A stretch of 64,000 bases of DNA, taken from the NCBI GenBank assembly GCA_905250025.1, contig CAJNOJ010000208.1, positions 120,455-184,454 on the forward strand. Reading direction: 5' to 3'. Source of the DNA: Adineta ricciae (Eukaryota > Rotifera > Eurotatoria > Adinetida > Adinetidae). This document shows positions 22,851-33,926 of the stretch, piece after piece; positions within the stretch are counted from its first letter, which is position 1, and each line of letters begins with the position of its first letter. Both the position numbers and the translations under genes were made by a program. The notes below the pieces were generated by a model. The model saw only the letters and a list, made by a program, of their open reading frames with translations, made no database searches and was not told the origin of the DNA.

Positions 22851-23017
22851 TTCAAGAGCAAGGCAAAACTATAGTATCTATACGGATAAAATTTGATGAA
22901 TAAAAAACTGAACATCACTTGACTTTTTCTCTCTTATGAGAAAAGGAATTCTATGGTAATTTATTTCAAAATCTAATAAAAGGATCGTAGTGTTCACAAA
23001 GAAAAGTCTTTTCTGTA

Positions 23018-23341
23018 TTATTTTTTGCTCGAGCCTTGTGAACGTTTTACCAACTCATCACGTTTCTTTTCTAACTTCTTGATTTGTTCCTCAACACGTT
23101 TCTGTTCTTGTTCGATGTTATCCGATTGTTTTTCCAAGTCAGTGTGTCGATCACGTAATTGTGCCAAAAGTTCGTCATTCAATTTACGAAAATAAGCGTT
23201 TTCAAACGCTTGTTCACGTTCGGAAAACTTATCATGAGCAGCATTGATTGAACCAGGTGTTGGATCAGTGCTTGTTAATCTTGTCGTGAGGAAAAATTGA
23301 GACGTTGGTCGTCGTAACAACTGCGCACATGTACGAAGCAT
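23018..23341 (-). CDS. ATPIF1: Mitochondrial F1-ATPase inhibitor IF1 homologue, copy B
   Basis: 107 residues with the same targeting peptide, REQAFENAYFRK inhibitory helix and coiled coil as copy A, and a handful of conservative changes (N for S in the coiled coil, K for T). The frame can be extended upstream to 23545 but only in this copy and through microsatellite sequence, so the ATG at 23341 is chosen. Convergent with the ART gene. Confidence 0.88.
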   Translation of the reverse strand: MLRTCAQLLRRPTSQFFLTTRLTSTDPTPGSINAAHDKFSEREQAFENAYFRKLNDELLAQLRDRHTDLEKQSDNIEQEQKRVEEQIKKLEKKRDELVKRSQGSSKK

Positions 23342-23938
23342 TTTTATTTGTACCGAAATGAAAATTTTCTTATAACGTAAAAGAGAGAGAGGGAGAGTAT
23401 GTTTTTTGCGCAGAAGAAAAATCCGTTTATCTGACGAAGAACACGAAAAAACAAATGCACATACTTCTTTCTTTCGTTTTTTTTCTTTCACTTCGAATCG
23501 ACATTGCAAGAATAAGACACAGATGTGCGATTGACTGCAATGCACTTACTGTAGAACGAAAGAAGTTTTATCTGGGACGTTTCGTTCGATGATAAAAACG
23601 TCTTAGAGGTTTGCCGATGCACAGAGAAATATATAGACCAACTTACTGTTCTGCTGAAACAACATGCGAACAGTACTGCAATATTTTAGTGGTAGTACCC
23701 ACCCCTTCCTTGGTACCGGGTACAGATAACAGAAGCATTAGACGAGAAAACGCGTGATTGAGAATTATATTGCTTTGTTAAGCCGTATGATATGAAAAAT
23801 TGATTGCTGCCTTTGACGTCATCACAATGATCGAGAGGATTAAACTCACTAATCATAGTGGATGCCTTTAAAAGATTCAGTATTTTTGTGCATTTCAATT
23901 CCAAAATCATTTGTAAGAAAACAGAGCGAGATAGAATA

Positions 23939-25222
23939 ATGCAACGGGGTATCATTACTCTCTTTGTTCTCATCACTGTTCCTTTGGTTGCTGCAAAGTC
24001 GCCACGTACAGATGTAACTGTGTCTGGGCTTTCATCAGGTGCTGCAATGGCTACTCAACTCCATTTCGCATTCTCTAAAGACATCAGCGGTGCCGGTGTT
24101 TTAGCTGGTCCTCCCTATTATTGTGGTGGTAATGGAATGACAGTTGCCCTCTGCATGAGTGGACCTGCACTATACGTGTCGGTTTCTGTTCTTCAATCGA
24201 AAATTAATTCATATAAATCAGCTGGTAGCATCGATGATCCTGCCAACATTGCCAACGATCCTGTGTACGTTTTTTCGGGTAAATATGATACTGTTGCCTA
24301 TCCCGGTGTCGTCAAACTCAACAAGGATCTCTATGCGCGATTCAATGCCAATGTGAAAACAAATTTCGATATGGCAGCTCACCATGGTTTTCCAACAGAT
24401 AACTATGGTACAAAATGCAGTGCACTCAACAAAGAAAGTTTCATCAATGATTGGTAAGTAGGAAAATGACACAAGGTGAGACAATATACTGCTTTGTGTT
24501 TAGCCAATTCAACATGGCCTACGATGTATTGAATCATCTTTTCGGTGGAGATCTAATTAAACCTGAATTTGGTTTGAAATCTTCTATGGCTGGTCAAATG
24601 CTTGTCTTTAGTCAAGATGCATTCATCAATCCTCCATCGTTTTTATCAACAGGAGAAAACGCTAGTTCAGCGATAACACAATGGCTTGGCAAAAGCATGG
24701 CTATCCACTATCCAACTAGTTGGGAGCGATCGGTCAAAGGTTTCTTCAATCAAGCCATGCCGGATGTAACCATTCCATTGAAAGAGAAAACGCAAGCACG
24801 GAGCTTATCCGCTAGTCTCGACGAACAAGGTTTCGTTTATTTTCCATCTGCTTGTACTAATGGTGAAAAATGTCCAATTCATGTTGCTTTACACGGATGT
24901 CAACAAGGTTTCTATTTTTCGAACTTCCAGTGAATCCGTTCATTGTCTTTTTTCTTTTTTTCATATAGGAAAATACTACGTCGATGATGTCTTTGCTGTC
25001 AAAGCAGGTTATCTCGAAGTAGCTGAACTCAACAACATCATTGTTATTTTCCCGCAAGTTGCCCGCTCACTTGCTCTTCCCACAAATCCAATGGGTTGTT
25101 GGGATTGGTGGGGATATAGTTCCCTCTATTATGCTACTCAAGGTGCCCCGCAAATGGCTGCTGTCAAGCAAATGATCGACACTGTTCGCATGATTAACAA
25201 CGCTTTTGTTGCTGCTAAATAA
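23939..25222 (+). CDS. Secreted PHB depolymerase-like esterase, complete (copy B)
   Basis: Three exons, 23939-24453, 24504-24907 and 24969-25222, with 50-nt and 61-nt introns; 390 aa. An N-terminal signal peptide is followed almost at once by the lipase box GLSSG (Ser32), then Asp117 in GKYDTVAYP and His148/149 in AAHHGFPTD. The C-terminal half has [20 protein letters not shown] and [11 protein letters not shown]. This order, with the nucleophile near the N terminus and the oxyanion-side HGC motif late, is the circularly permuted layout of fungal secreted PHB depolymerases. Such enzymes cleave poly(3-hydroxybutyrate) esters outside the cell. A ~60-residue insert (about residues 195-255) is less familiar. 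The family is not typical of animals, so horizontal acquisition followed by intron gain is inferred. Polyadenylation signal at 25259. Confidence 0.85.
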
Positions 25223-25463
25223 TATAGCTCGATGTTTTATTTCTGAGAATAACTCATTCAATAAACACTTGCAGTAACCTTTCATACGCGACCTAAACTA
25301 GTCATCTCAATTTCATTTAGTCATGTAAAACAAAACTGATAAAAGATTTTATAATGTTATTTATCTTAAGCAAACACGTGTAAAAGATAGATCTTAGTGA
25401 GAAGAGAAAATATGATCTTGCCATGCGCTGGATATTCAGACACTTCGAGAATCATTACAAAGA

Positions 25464-26348
25464 ATGATTAAACTGCATCGGACATATCCTGTATGGCTTC
25501 ATTTACTTCATCTAACCTACCATACAGGTTTGTTTCTATACCAGGCAGTTGGTTTTACTACTTCATTTCAATCATCGACGAACTCGATCAGTACAGATGA
25601 AGTCAACGGACCCGGATGGCGTTTTCGTTATGTGACAACATGGATCCTATCTGTACTATCCATATACATCATTGCAGCTCTCCTCTATGATATACTTCTT
25701 ATTCTGCGCGGCCTGAACGATACAATAATCAAACAATTTCGAATTCATCTCGATCGATTTTATTGTTTAATGTTTTCAACTAGTGTAGGCATGGGATTTT
25801 TCTTTCATTTATTCTTCTTCTTTAACTGCATCAATAATCATCACTGTCCGAAGTATACAGATTCACTATTATTTATTCATTTGATGCCGTTCTGGTATGG
25901 CCTAGCTGAATTTTTATTTGTCCCCCATGATACAAAACGTGACATAAAGACCACACCGATTCTTGTTTTCATCTTCTGCTTCATTTACTTCATTAACTAT
26001 TGGTTGTTCGTAGCGCAAACGCACGGACATCATCCATACGGCGATCCATGGCCAATCTGGCAGTGGTTTGTGTACTTTTGTTTTCCATTAGGAATGTTAG
26101 CATTACGACTAATGGCAATCATACGTCGGCGATTGTTTTACAAGAGAGGATTACGTTCACCATGCATTTATCCACAAAATGAACTCTATGCGAATCCTTG
26201 GATAGGATGGCATTTCGATTATTCTCGCTTGGATCAATCCGAAATGCAACCAATCGACTGGAAAGCAATTGGCGCGATGAATGGAATATTGTTGACTCTG
26301 ATATCTATTTGGAATCTTGTTTATCTAGTTTCATCTGGATCAAAGTGA
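25464..26348 (+). CDS. AIG1/ADTRP-like multi-pass membrane hydrolase, copy B
   Basis: 294 residues, intronless, with about six hydrophobic helices. The segment WRFRYVTTWILSVLSIYIIAALLYD corresponds to the threonine-bearing helix of the FAR-17a/AIG1 family. HLMPFWYGLAEFLFVPHD matches the family's H...P...E...H region. In animals AIG1 and ADTRP are threonine hydrolases of fatty-acid esters of hydroxy fatty acids. The catalytic Thr/His assignment here is by analogy and not certain. A cytosolic RRRLFYKRGLRS loop lies before the last helix. The gene starts 240 bp after the PHB depolymerase on the same strand. Polyadenylation signal near 26358. Confidence 0.6.
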   Translation: MIKLHRTYPVWLHLLHLTYHTGLFLYQAVGFTTSFQSSTNSISTDEVNGPGWRFRYVTTWILSVLSIYIIAALLYDILLILRGLNDTIIKQFRIHLDRFYCLMFSTSVGMGFFFHLFFFFNCINNHHCPKYTDSLLFIHLMPFWYGLAEFLFVPHDTKRDIKTTPILVFIFCFIYFINYWLFVAQTHGHHPYGDPWPIWQWFVYFCFPLGMLALRLMAIIRRRLFYKRGLRSPCIYPQNELYANPWIGWHFDYSRLDQSEMQPIDWKAIGAMNGILLTLISIWNLVYLVSSGSK

Positions 26349-26575
26349 AAGCATCACAATAAAAAATAACACAGGTTGCATAACATATTTTTGCTTCATT
26401 CCTAATGAAAGTGCGCCATCTATTATCTACATCTTACAGTGATGTAAATACCGAACCAATAGAATATTTTTTAGTTGAGACATCAGAAATTTTCCTTTTC
26501 AATTTTAATTACAAGATTGTATGCATTTCTGTCTTTCGTGAAGCATCTTTATTCGTAGTCTTTGTTTACATACAA

Positions 26576-27397
26576 ATGGCAACGGCTGTCCTAGATTTTC
26601 CCTTGAATCATGATGATGAAGAACCCAATCACATTATATTTTGGCTGGACCAAGGTATTGGCCTTCCCACAGAATATATACATTTGAAAAAGGCGTTCGG
26701 TAGTAACACTGATCCGCGTCATGAAACTTTCACTATGCTCAACGATAAAGATTACGACGATTTACTTGATTCTAAAGAACCTGTTACCGTGCTATTCGGA
26801 GGTGTACAATTCCTTTTACAAGCATTTGTCGACGAAAATGCTTGCTTGGAAGCCTTTGAAGTAAATCAAAACAAACGAATCTTCTTTATCACATCTGGTT
26901 CGCTCGGTGAGAAGGCCGTTCCGAGAATTATTGAAAGCTACCGCAATGTCTTTACCGATCCTATTACTAGTAAACCATACCATTCGGTCTATATTTTTTG
27001 TGGCATTATTGATAATCATGTGGATTGGGCAATGGAATATTATGAATACATTCAAATGTTTGACTTCGACAGAGATTTACTACAACGAATGACACATGAT
27101 ATTGCTGATTACTTTTTTGAACGAGGTCGACGGATACTCGAAGACACTGAACCAAAAGATCCTCTTAAATACTTATATTGGGCAAAGCGACTCTATCATC
27201 GATTCGACAAGTTAGAAGCAGATATTGATACAGATAATCCTCGACCAGTGAGACCGAGCAAAGACACACGAAAAATTATAGATTTCATCGAAAAAGTTGA
27301 ATCAGAGAAGTGTGCAAACAATGTTGAAGAAAACGCTCCAACCAATGATGGTGGCGACGATTCTGATACGCCATACGGTGAATCATCTGATTACTGA
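26576..27397 (+). CDS. Small receiver-like (Rossmann-type) rotifer protein, copy B
   Basis: 273 residues from the ATG at 26576, chosen because the upstream extension is not open in copy A. The core alternates hydrophobic strands and helices: HIIFWLDQGIG, VTVLFGG, KRIFFITSGSLGEKAVPRI, HSVYIFCG and VDWAMEYYEYIQMFDFDRDLLQRM. From memory of bdelloid proteins this pattern is the N-terminal module often fused to ADP-ribosyltransferase or TPR domains. Here it stands alone with an acidic tail. No catalytic motif is visible, so no function is assigned. TIR- or receiver-like folding is a guess from the strand pattern. Confidence 0.65.
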   Translation: MATAVLDFPLNHDDEEPNHIIFWLDQGIGLPTEYIHLKKAFGSNTDPRHETFTMLNDKDYDDLLDSKEPVTVLFGGVQFLLQAFVDENACLEAFEVNQNKRIFFITSGSLGEKAVPRIIESYRNVFTDPITSKPYHSVYIFCGIIDNHVDWAMEYYEYIQMFDFDRDLLQRMTHDIADYFFERGRRILEDTEPKDPLKYLYWAKRLYHRFDKLEADIDTDNPRPVRPSKDTRKIIDFIEKVESEKCANNVEENAPTNDGGDDSDTPYGESSDY

Positions 27398-27701
27398 TTC
27401 TTTCTTGTCTTAGATTGGATTGTTTTGCCAAGTGTTACAATAAGATTTTTCATAGCTTTCACGTTTCTATGTTGGAACGAGTTCTTTTATCACATCAACA
27501 TTGAGATTCCATGGAGTACAAGAGAGATATGAGACAACTTAAAAAATTCACATACGCTAGAAATACATGTCAGTAATCATTAATTGAATGGATATTTATG
27601 CGTACCTTTGGCATAGATTTTCTATAGATAATCGGATCAACTACGATTATTTACTTGACAGAGAAAAAGTAAGGTAAATTAATCAAAATTGTTGTATTAC
27701 T

Positions 27702-28365
27702 ATGTCGCATCATACTTTAACAGAAAATTATACTACTGTTGAGAAGACAAAATGCCATGAATTCAGGGTCTATACAACAACTCATGGATTACTACGTGTC
27801 GTTCGTAATGACAGCTTGCTTAATCGCATCTACTAGTCAATTGGTTCGATAGCTTTTGCATCGCTCATGACTTATTTCACAATTGAAAAGCACATATCGA
27901 TGCTGAGTGGCCACAACGTTTTCCTGCCTTCGCTCTATGCAATACTGGCACTTTGCATTTGAATAAATTCATTAGATCATTCACAAATTTTGCCAAGCCA
28001 TCAAATATTACTAACATAATCAATTCGACGGTCATATCTCCTGAACAAATACACTAGGTCGGACCTTTTGTCTTTGAACAATTCTTCTACTTGCTTTCAT
28101 CGATGTTCCATATACAGTCGCAGATTTCCTTCCAGTCATCACAAAAAAATAGGGTCACTATTACATACTCAATGGTAAAATAAAGAGTGTAAGTGCTGAT
28201 AGTATTCGTTATAAAGGCAGTGCAAGTATTCCGATTCTAGTACATGATAACGCTCAAGTTCCATTGGTAGGCACGTGTGGTTTTGATTATATCCCTGGGC
28301 AAAAACGTATATTCATTCCATCTCCCTATACAATATGCAGTGAAAATGTTGAAGTTTGGATGTAA
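27702..28365 (+). pseudogene. Decayed gene of unknown family, copy B
   Basis: It begins with an ATG frame (MSHHTLTENYTTVEKTKCHEF...) that hits stops within ~45 codons. It continues with a hydrophobic remnant (SLMTYFTIEKH, LPSLYAILALCI) and ends in a clean frame at 28153-28365 (VPLVGTCGFDYIPGQKRIF..., stop TAA). The second copy at 51707-52224 keeps recognisable pieces but has different deletions. It is interpreted as an old gene now broken in both copies. The family is not recognised, and some gaps could be unrecognised introns. Confidence 0.45.
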
Positions 28366-28844
28366 CTCATGTTCGATACTATTCGAATTTTGATTATCAA
28401 TACTTGTAAAGTCTTTGTCTGAAATTCGAATTGTTGTAAAACAAACCGCATTTAAAATTTATATTTGGTGTACTTCAGTAGTGTCCACCGTGGATACGTA
28501 AATTCGGCTTATTGGGACTCTCGCAAGATTATTTTACCAAACAGAACAGATGCTTTTGTTGCTCCAGTATACAATCGATCTAACCTTTGTCCACGTAACG
28601 CAATAACAACGTTCACCTCAACGCTGGTGGATTCGAAGGACAATCTTCGTATCAAACGTAAAATTTATTGTTAAAAAATCTTCACTAATAACACTGATGG
28701 AATGGTAATGTCTCGGTGTAAAAAAAACTAGTCGAACAATTAACGATTCCTTATCCTTTCGATTGATACGGTATCAACGTCTTCAATTCGATCAAAAATC
28801 AAACAATATCTACTCCGATAAGAGCGTCAAAAAAGTTTCAGTAC
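28366..28844. other. Intergenic, nothing recognised
   Basis: A 69-codon plus-strand frame at 28465-28674 is not preserved in the other copy (52309-52521 carries stops), so no gene is called. Confidence 0.4.
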
Positions 28845-29126
28845 TTAAATGGAAAGAAATAAATTGAATAAACTAATAATGGGAATTGAGAACATTGTTG
28901 TTGATAAAGCATTACCAGTGCTGCAAGTTGCAGTTACTGAATTGGCACTTGCGCAAGCACTCATATACGTACTCCTACAGTATGAGACGTGACAATTTGA
29001 GCATAAAACTGTCGAGGTACCTGAAACAGAGCCACCACAGGTGCAAGTACAAAGACCAGTATTCACCGGCATAATAAACAATCCCATGAGAAATGTAAGT
29101 AGTATTATACTCGTCAATGTATTCGT
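28845..29126 (-). CDS. Small Cys/Ser/Thr-rich secreted peptide, copy B, start codon lost
   Basis: The frame encodes a hydrophobic signal sequence (TSIILLTFLMGLFIMPVNTG), a Cys-rich core (CTCTCGGSVSGTSTVLCSNCHVSYC) with eight or more cysteines, and a hydrophobic C-terminal tail (MFSIPIISLFNLF) like a GPI-attachment signal. The position equivalent to the start codon of the other copy (52975) reads ACG instead of ATG at 29126. The next in-frame ATG would cut into the signal peptide. Either this copy is silenced or it uses a non-AUG start. No named family is recognised. Confidence 0.6.
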   Translation of the reverse strand, partial: TNTLTSIILLTFLMGLFIMPVNTGLCTCTCGGSVSGTSTVLCSNCHVSYCRSTYMSACASANSVTATCSTGNALSTTMFSIPIISLFNLFLSI

Positions 29127-29505
29127 CCAGAATTGATATATATCGAACAGTATTACACTTTTAATTTATAGACATTCTTTTTCTGTCAAGATTTGTCTTC
29201 CAATACCATAGTAACACTACTCTCATATAGAGAAGAACATCGAAATGAAGCGAAGAAAAGCCTTTCAAAAAATTGTGACTATTATTATGCAAACGACTCT
29301 CATGTAAATCATTTTTTGAATACGAAATCATTGTCTAAAAAAACATGTGCGTTCGCCGCTTCTTATCTATGTACTCGCGTAATGGACTTCGTTCTGATGA
29401 CAAAAACGCATCGGCATGTTCGTATTTAACCCATAGAATAAAAGTGCATTTGAAGAATATCATCGTTTGCATACTTTCTTTTCTTTCGTTCTTCAAATTT
29501 ATCGA
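29127..29505. other. Divergent region between the Cys-rich peptide and IDO, copy B
   Basis: 380 bp, collinear with 52976-53335. Short frames in it are not conserved. A T-rich stretch directly precedes the IDO start codon. Confidence 0.4.
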
Positions 29506-30819
29506 ATGCGTATTCACGAACATATCGAAGATGCATCTTCTCTTTTACATCAAACTTTAGTACCATACTACGGACCAGATTTACCACATCCATCAGCATA
29601 TTTAATATTCGATGGTGAAACTGCTGAATTACTCGATGACCAAATTGCACGTCTACTAGCATCGTACTCTGTTGATATCAACCATGGTTTCGTACCTTTT
29701 CCAGATCCATTGGATCAGTTACCGCTTTCAAGTAAATTTGGATGTTGGGAGGTCATTATGAAGGATTTATCGGGATATTTACATGCTAGAAATGTTCGCT
29801 CAACAATTCTTTCCCGGTTAGAAGTCATTCCCATTGAACAAGGTGATTTACTCGACGAACGCGAATTACAACGTGCTTTACTCGTTCTTGCTATGTTAAG
29901 CCATGCCTTTGTCTGGGGTGAACAACCAGTTAGTACGTACATACCTGCATGTCTAGCTGTTCCGTGGGTGGAAGTAACAAGAAAAGCCTGCCGACTACCT
30001 ATGCTGACACATTCGTTAATGGTATTATCCAACTGGAAACGATTTGACGTGAATAAACCGATTGAATTAGGAAATATTGCGTTGTTAAATGGTTTTCTAT
30101 CTGGAACAGACGAAGCAAATTTTTATTTAGTTACCATTGAATTAGAAGATCGCGGCGGCAAAGCTCTAAAACATATGTTAAAAGCGCAATACTTTGCCGG
30201 CAAAGAAAACGAGCAAGACGTTACGAATGAATTGAAAGCAATTGAAAATATTCAAAAATCGATGCTTAATACTTTATCGAAAATGTTTGATCGCGTCGAT
30301 CCGTACATTTTCTATCATCGAGTACGACATTTTCTTAGCGGCTGGAAAGGAAATTCATCATTACCAGATGGAATTGTATACGAAGGTGTGAGTGAAACGC
30401 GGCAGTTTCTACATGGTGCATCGGCTGCTCAGTCTTGCTTAATCGCAGCTTTTGACGTTTTCTTCAATGTTCAACACGTTAGTGATCAAACCCGTGATTT
30501 CATCGATGAAATGCGTCTTTACATGCCATTCAAACATCGTCAGTTCCTTCATATGTTAGGTGAGCATGCGCATTACCTCAATGACTTTGTCCAGAAATCA
30601 ACGTCAAAAGAACTTCGTCAGGCGCACAACGCTTGTATTGATCAATTAGTCGAATTTCGAAACAAACATATTCAAATAGTGACAGTATTTATATTGGCAC
30701 AAATGCGGAAGAGCGATGATGAGACATCGTCATCAGCTCGTGGCACAGGTGGTACAGTACTGATGCCGTTTTTAAAAACAAGTCGTGATGAGACCAAAAT
30801 AAAACGAGAAAAATTTTAG
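29506..30819 (+). CDS. IDO: Indoleamine 2,3-dioxygenase, complete (copy B)
   Basis: 437 residues, intronless, ATG at 29506. It carries the heme dioxygenase landmarks FGCWEV, LMVLSNWKR, FLSGTDEANFYLVTIELE, FYHRVRHFLSGWKGN, GASAAQSCLIAAFDVFF and MPFKHRQFLHML. The proximal heme ligand is His388 in FRNKHIQIV, and the C-terminal GTGGT loop that closes over the substrate is present. The enzyme opens the indole ring of tryptophan to N-formylkynurenine, the first step of the kynurenine route toward NAD+. It is cytosolic. The stop lies 63 bp from the convergent WxxW gene. Confidence 0.93.
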   Translation: MRIHEHIEDASSLLHQTLVPYYGPDLPHPSAYLIFDGETAELLDDQIARLLASYSVDINHGFVPFPDPLDQLPLSSKFGCWEVIMKDLSGYLHARNVRSTILSRLEVIPIEQGDLLDERELQRALLVLAMLSHAFVWGEQPVSTYIPACLAVPWVEVTRKACRLPMLTHSLMVLSNWKRFDVNKPIELGNIALLNGFLSGTDEANFYLVTIELEDRGGKALKHMLKAQYFAGKENEQDVTNELKAIENIQKSMLNTLSKMFDRVDPYIFYHRVRHFLSGWKGNSSLPDGIVYEGVSETRQFLHGASAAQSCLIAAFDVFFNVQHVSDQTRDFIDEMRLYMPFKHRQFLHMLGEHAHYLNDFVQKSTSKELRQAHNACIDQLVEFRNKHIQIVTVFILAQMRKSDDETSSSARGTGGTVLMPFLKTSRDETKIKREKF

Positions 30820-30882
30820 ATTTTTTACAAGGTTCGAATAAAATCAGTTCGGAGGATTTTTTATTTTCATTCTCAAGATTAT

Positions 30883-31333
30883 TCAGCGTGAAATAGATGC
30901 ACTTGGACAACAGTAGCGGACTTTATAATCCGTACATAATCGATTCTTGTAGTTGTTTACTTGCTGATTTAAACAGAAAAAACCATCTTTAGTTGAAATA
31001 CGAAAAACATCACCAGTTGTCGTTGGACTTGTATCGTACGATGTTTGAGCCTAAAACGGCCATTGGCTCGAAGAACGAAAGAAAAATAAACGAAATCATT
31101 TCACATACCTCAATCGCACTGGGTGATGAACACATGTAAGTCGGAAGTAGTTGTTTAATATGATTGGTTATTTCAAAATCACCCTGTACTGAGCTCGGGT
31201 CATTTGTGTCGAACCATATTGTCCATTTATTACTACCAGTACAAGAACCCTGTGTAAACGTCGAAGGATCGAAAATACCTTGAGATGCAACACTATTGAA
31301 TAGAAGAATCGCGAACAAGGTAATGAAAAACAT
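30883..31333 (-). CDS. Secreted WxxW-domain (mucin-2 type) protein, complete (copy B)
   Basis: Two exons, 31333-31109 and 31050-30883, with a 58-nt intron at 31051-31108; 130 aa. A signal peptide (MFFITLFAILLFNSVASQ) precedes a single Mucin2_WxxW domain: NKWTIWFDTNDPSSVQGDFE, then after the intron GFFCLNQQ...CTDYKVRYCCP. The second half of the domain and its cysteines appear only when the intron is removed, which supports the splice sites. WxxW domains occur in CILP and gel-forming mucins. The function here is presumably extracellular and otherwise unknown. Confidence 0.82.
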
Positions 31334-33926
31334 TGCCTTCTCGTTTCTCAATTGATATTATTGAGTTAGATTATTGTTGATCGAATCGAAACAATACTGT
31401 GAAAAGGAATGCATTCAAATAGTAGGCAAACTAAGCCTTTTCTTTTCATTGTATAAGCTTTACAAGATGATTGAAATTAGAGAGGTTATTGACGAAAATA
31501 GTATTCGAATGTTTTTCTTCCTACGCTTCGTTCTTTGACAATTAAAATGTATCCGTTTGAAGCGAATAAGTCATCGAATAACAAAAAAAAAGTACATGAA
31601 TATCAGGTCTATTGATTGATATTTATTCGAAACAGTGATTAATACTAACACATAAAAGGACATTGTTAAGAATGACACGATTTTCAAAGTATTATCCTCA
31701 ATAAACACCAATTTAAATGCTAATGTATGAGTCATAATCCTTCTCGTTTTGTTTTTCTGATAAATCCGTCAAAAAGAGCATTCACATGTACAAAACTTAA
31801 TCGTTCGCTTTTGAACAGAGCTAATCTTTCCGTATGCTTAACATAAACTTTAACCAGAAAACTACCTAAAATACAAAGCATAGGAATGTCAAAATGTGTA
31901 TAGTGGAACATTTTCGAGTCGACGGAAGGATGTTGTTTTTGTTAAAATGTTTGACGTTTCAATATTTCAGTCTAGGTTTGTTCTCAAATTTCTTTCGGTC
32001 ACCCCATAATAAGAGAACAGAACTACTGATTTATACGTTATCGTTTACAGTTTAGTTCTTTTTTCAGTACGTGGTAATTGTGTTTAACTTTATTTGAAAA
32101 TATAATTACGTGAAAAAGTGTGGCAATGTTTTCATCAGAGACTTCATTTGTCGGAATTGCATACGATTAACAAACGAGACGCTAAAATCAATTTTTGAAT
32201 GAGTTTACAGAGATTCGTTTGCAAATCGTTTGGTTAGATCTAGGTTAAATCTGTTCGGAAAGTTGAATAGACAAAAGAGCACATCAAAATGTACTTCAGA
32301 TATAAAAAAAAAAGTGAATGCAAAGAAAAAGAATTCAAACTCGTAGAAGAGTTATGTTTTCGTTACAATATTTTGAGAACGCGAGAGTCTGGTATACCTA
32401 GATTTGCAAATTTCTCGCAGATATGCGTGGTTAACGAAAATAAAGCGCATTAGTTTTGCCGATTGTTATAAATAATCTTTCCATCGTTAGTTTTGTTTCG
32501 AACGCTGTAATTAAAATTTTTTTCTAGTCCAGATATCATACAAGCATTTATTTCAGTTCGATAGGGATCGCGTGCTGCAGTTAAGCAAGTACGAATTAGT
32601 GTGAGAGAATTTCGAGTAGTTGAATCGAAACGAACTAGATCAACGCATGTATCTTCTATTGCTGAGAGTTTTAATGAGATCATGTACGATGAATACGATA
32701 CATTTTGGAGGAGAAGCAGACGTTTCATCGTTATACCACTGATCGTTGCTTGCGTAACTGATTCCGACGATGATAAAAAGTGATAAATTAGGTTTAGAAT
32801 TCTATAGTCTCTCTTCATACACTTAATGAATGATGATCGCAGCAATAATAGTCGCATGATAGCAATTAACGGAGCACAGACCAATTTGTTCTCGTTTGCT
32901 GATAACTCATGTGAAAAGTGTGTTAAATTGTTTTATACTAACAAGATTTTGCTTGTTAGAAGCGTCTGACGTATCCGCAACACAGTCGATACCTACCATA
33001 ACAGTAAAAGCAAACAATGGAACACGAGGAACTGATAATAGATATCTGTTCCAAATAGATAGTTCGAAGCTCAACACCGATATCCGTAGTTTTATACACA
33101 AACGAAAACGATTTTGTGCCTAGAGTGATAGAACGTTTACATATCAAACAAAAAGTACATCACTTCGAATAAGGCGCATCAACTACAACACGACGAACAA
33201 AAACTGAAGCTAAAAACTTTCTACCAAGAAATGCTGGATCGAGCTGAACAGCTTTATCCGCAACAGTAAGTATCTTAACAATAAATAGTGATCAGTTCGT
33301 AGGTCCAATCATACTTATTCCATCGATCTAAACATTACTATGAACGATATCTAATACCTGTACTTTTATAAGACAAACAAGCATTCTATTATGTCGTAGT
33401 GGCCTTCTTCTTTTGGTTGTTATTTAGATGATGTCGAACGACTACAAATAGCTTGACAGAACATTTCACGAAGATGAAACCAACGTTACTTCTTTTTTTT
33501 TTGTCAAACTTTTCTTATTCAGACAAAACAGCGCTTTCTTACAAATCTCGAGACATAAACATATTTAGTAAATATTTCAAATATAATCATTCTGTTTTTT
33601 TTTACTGTGGTTATATGACGCAAGGATTTATTCAATATTACAAAAAATACCCATAGAAATAACAGCAGAATACAGTGAAAAATATCATCGGAATCTTTTA
33701 TCGATCGAAGTCAATACGTGTTGGTTAAAGTTTCGCTTTTCAAAATATTTGACTCAATATCATGTTAAAAGATCAAATATTCAAGTAACCACTGATTATT
33801 TTGTGTATTTATCGTTATCAAACATGACAAGCAGAAAAGACATCATATAAAATCTTACCCTTCTTTTTCGTATGTCAGATATTGTGTTATATCATCATCA
33901 CCATATATTCAACAAGAGTAAAAAAA
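31334..33926. other. 2.6-kb gene-poor region, copy B
   Basis: No supported gene. A minus-strand 144-codon frame (32450-32884) and a plus-strand frame (32896-33123, ending SFIHKRKRFCA) are the longest. The first is broken by deletions in the other copy (about 54900-55170). The second is partly conserved (55284-55481), including its last 20 codons, and could be a remnant exon. Copy A is about 600 bp shorter here. Confidence 0.45.

Noticed and set aside
23018-23545. A 175-residue version of IF1
   Set aside because: The extension exists in one copy only, runs through a GA/CT microsatellite, and would hide the mitochondrial targeting peptide.
32450-32884. 144-codon minus-strand ORF as a gene
   Set aside because: It has no family signal and is disrupted by deletions in the other copy.
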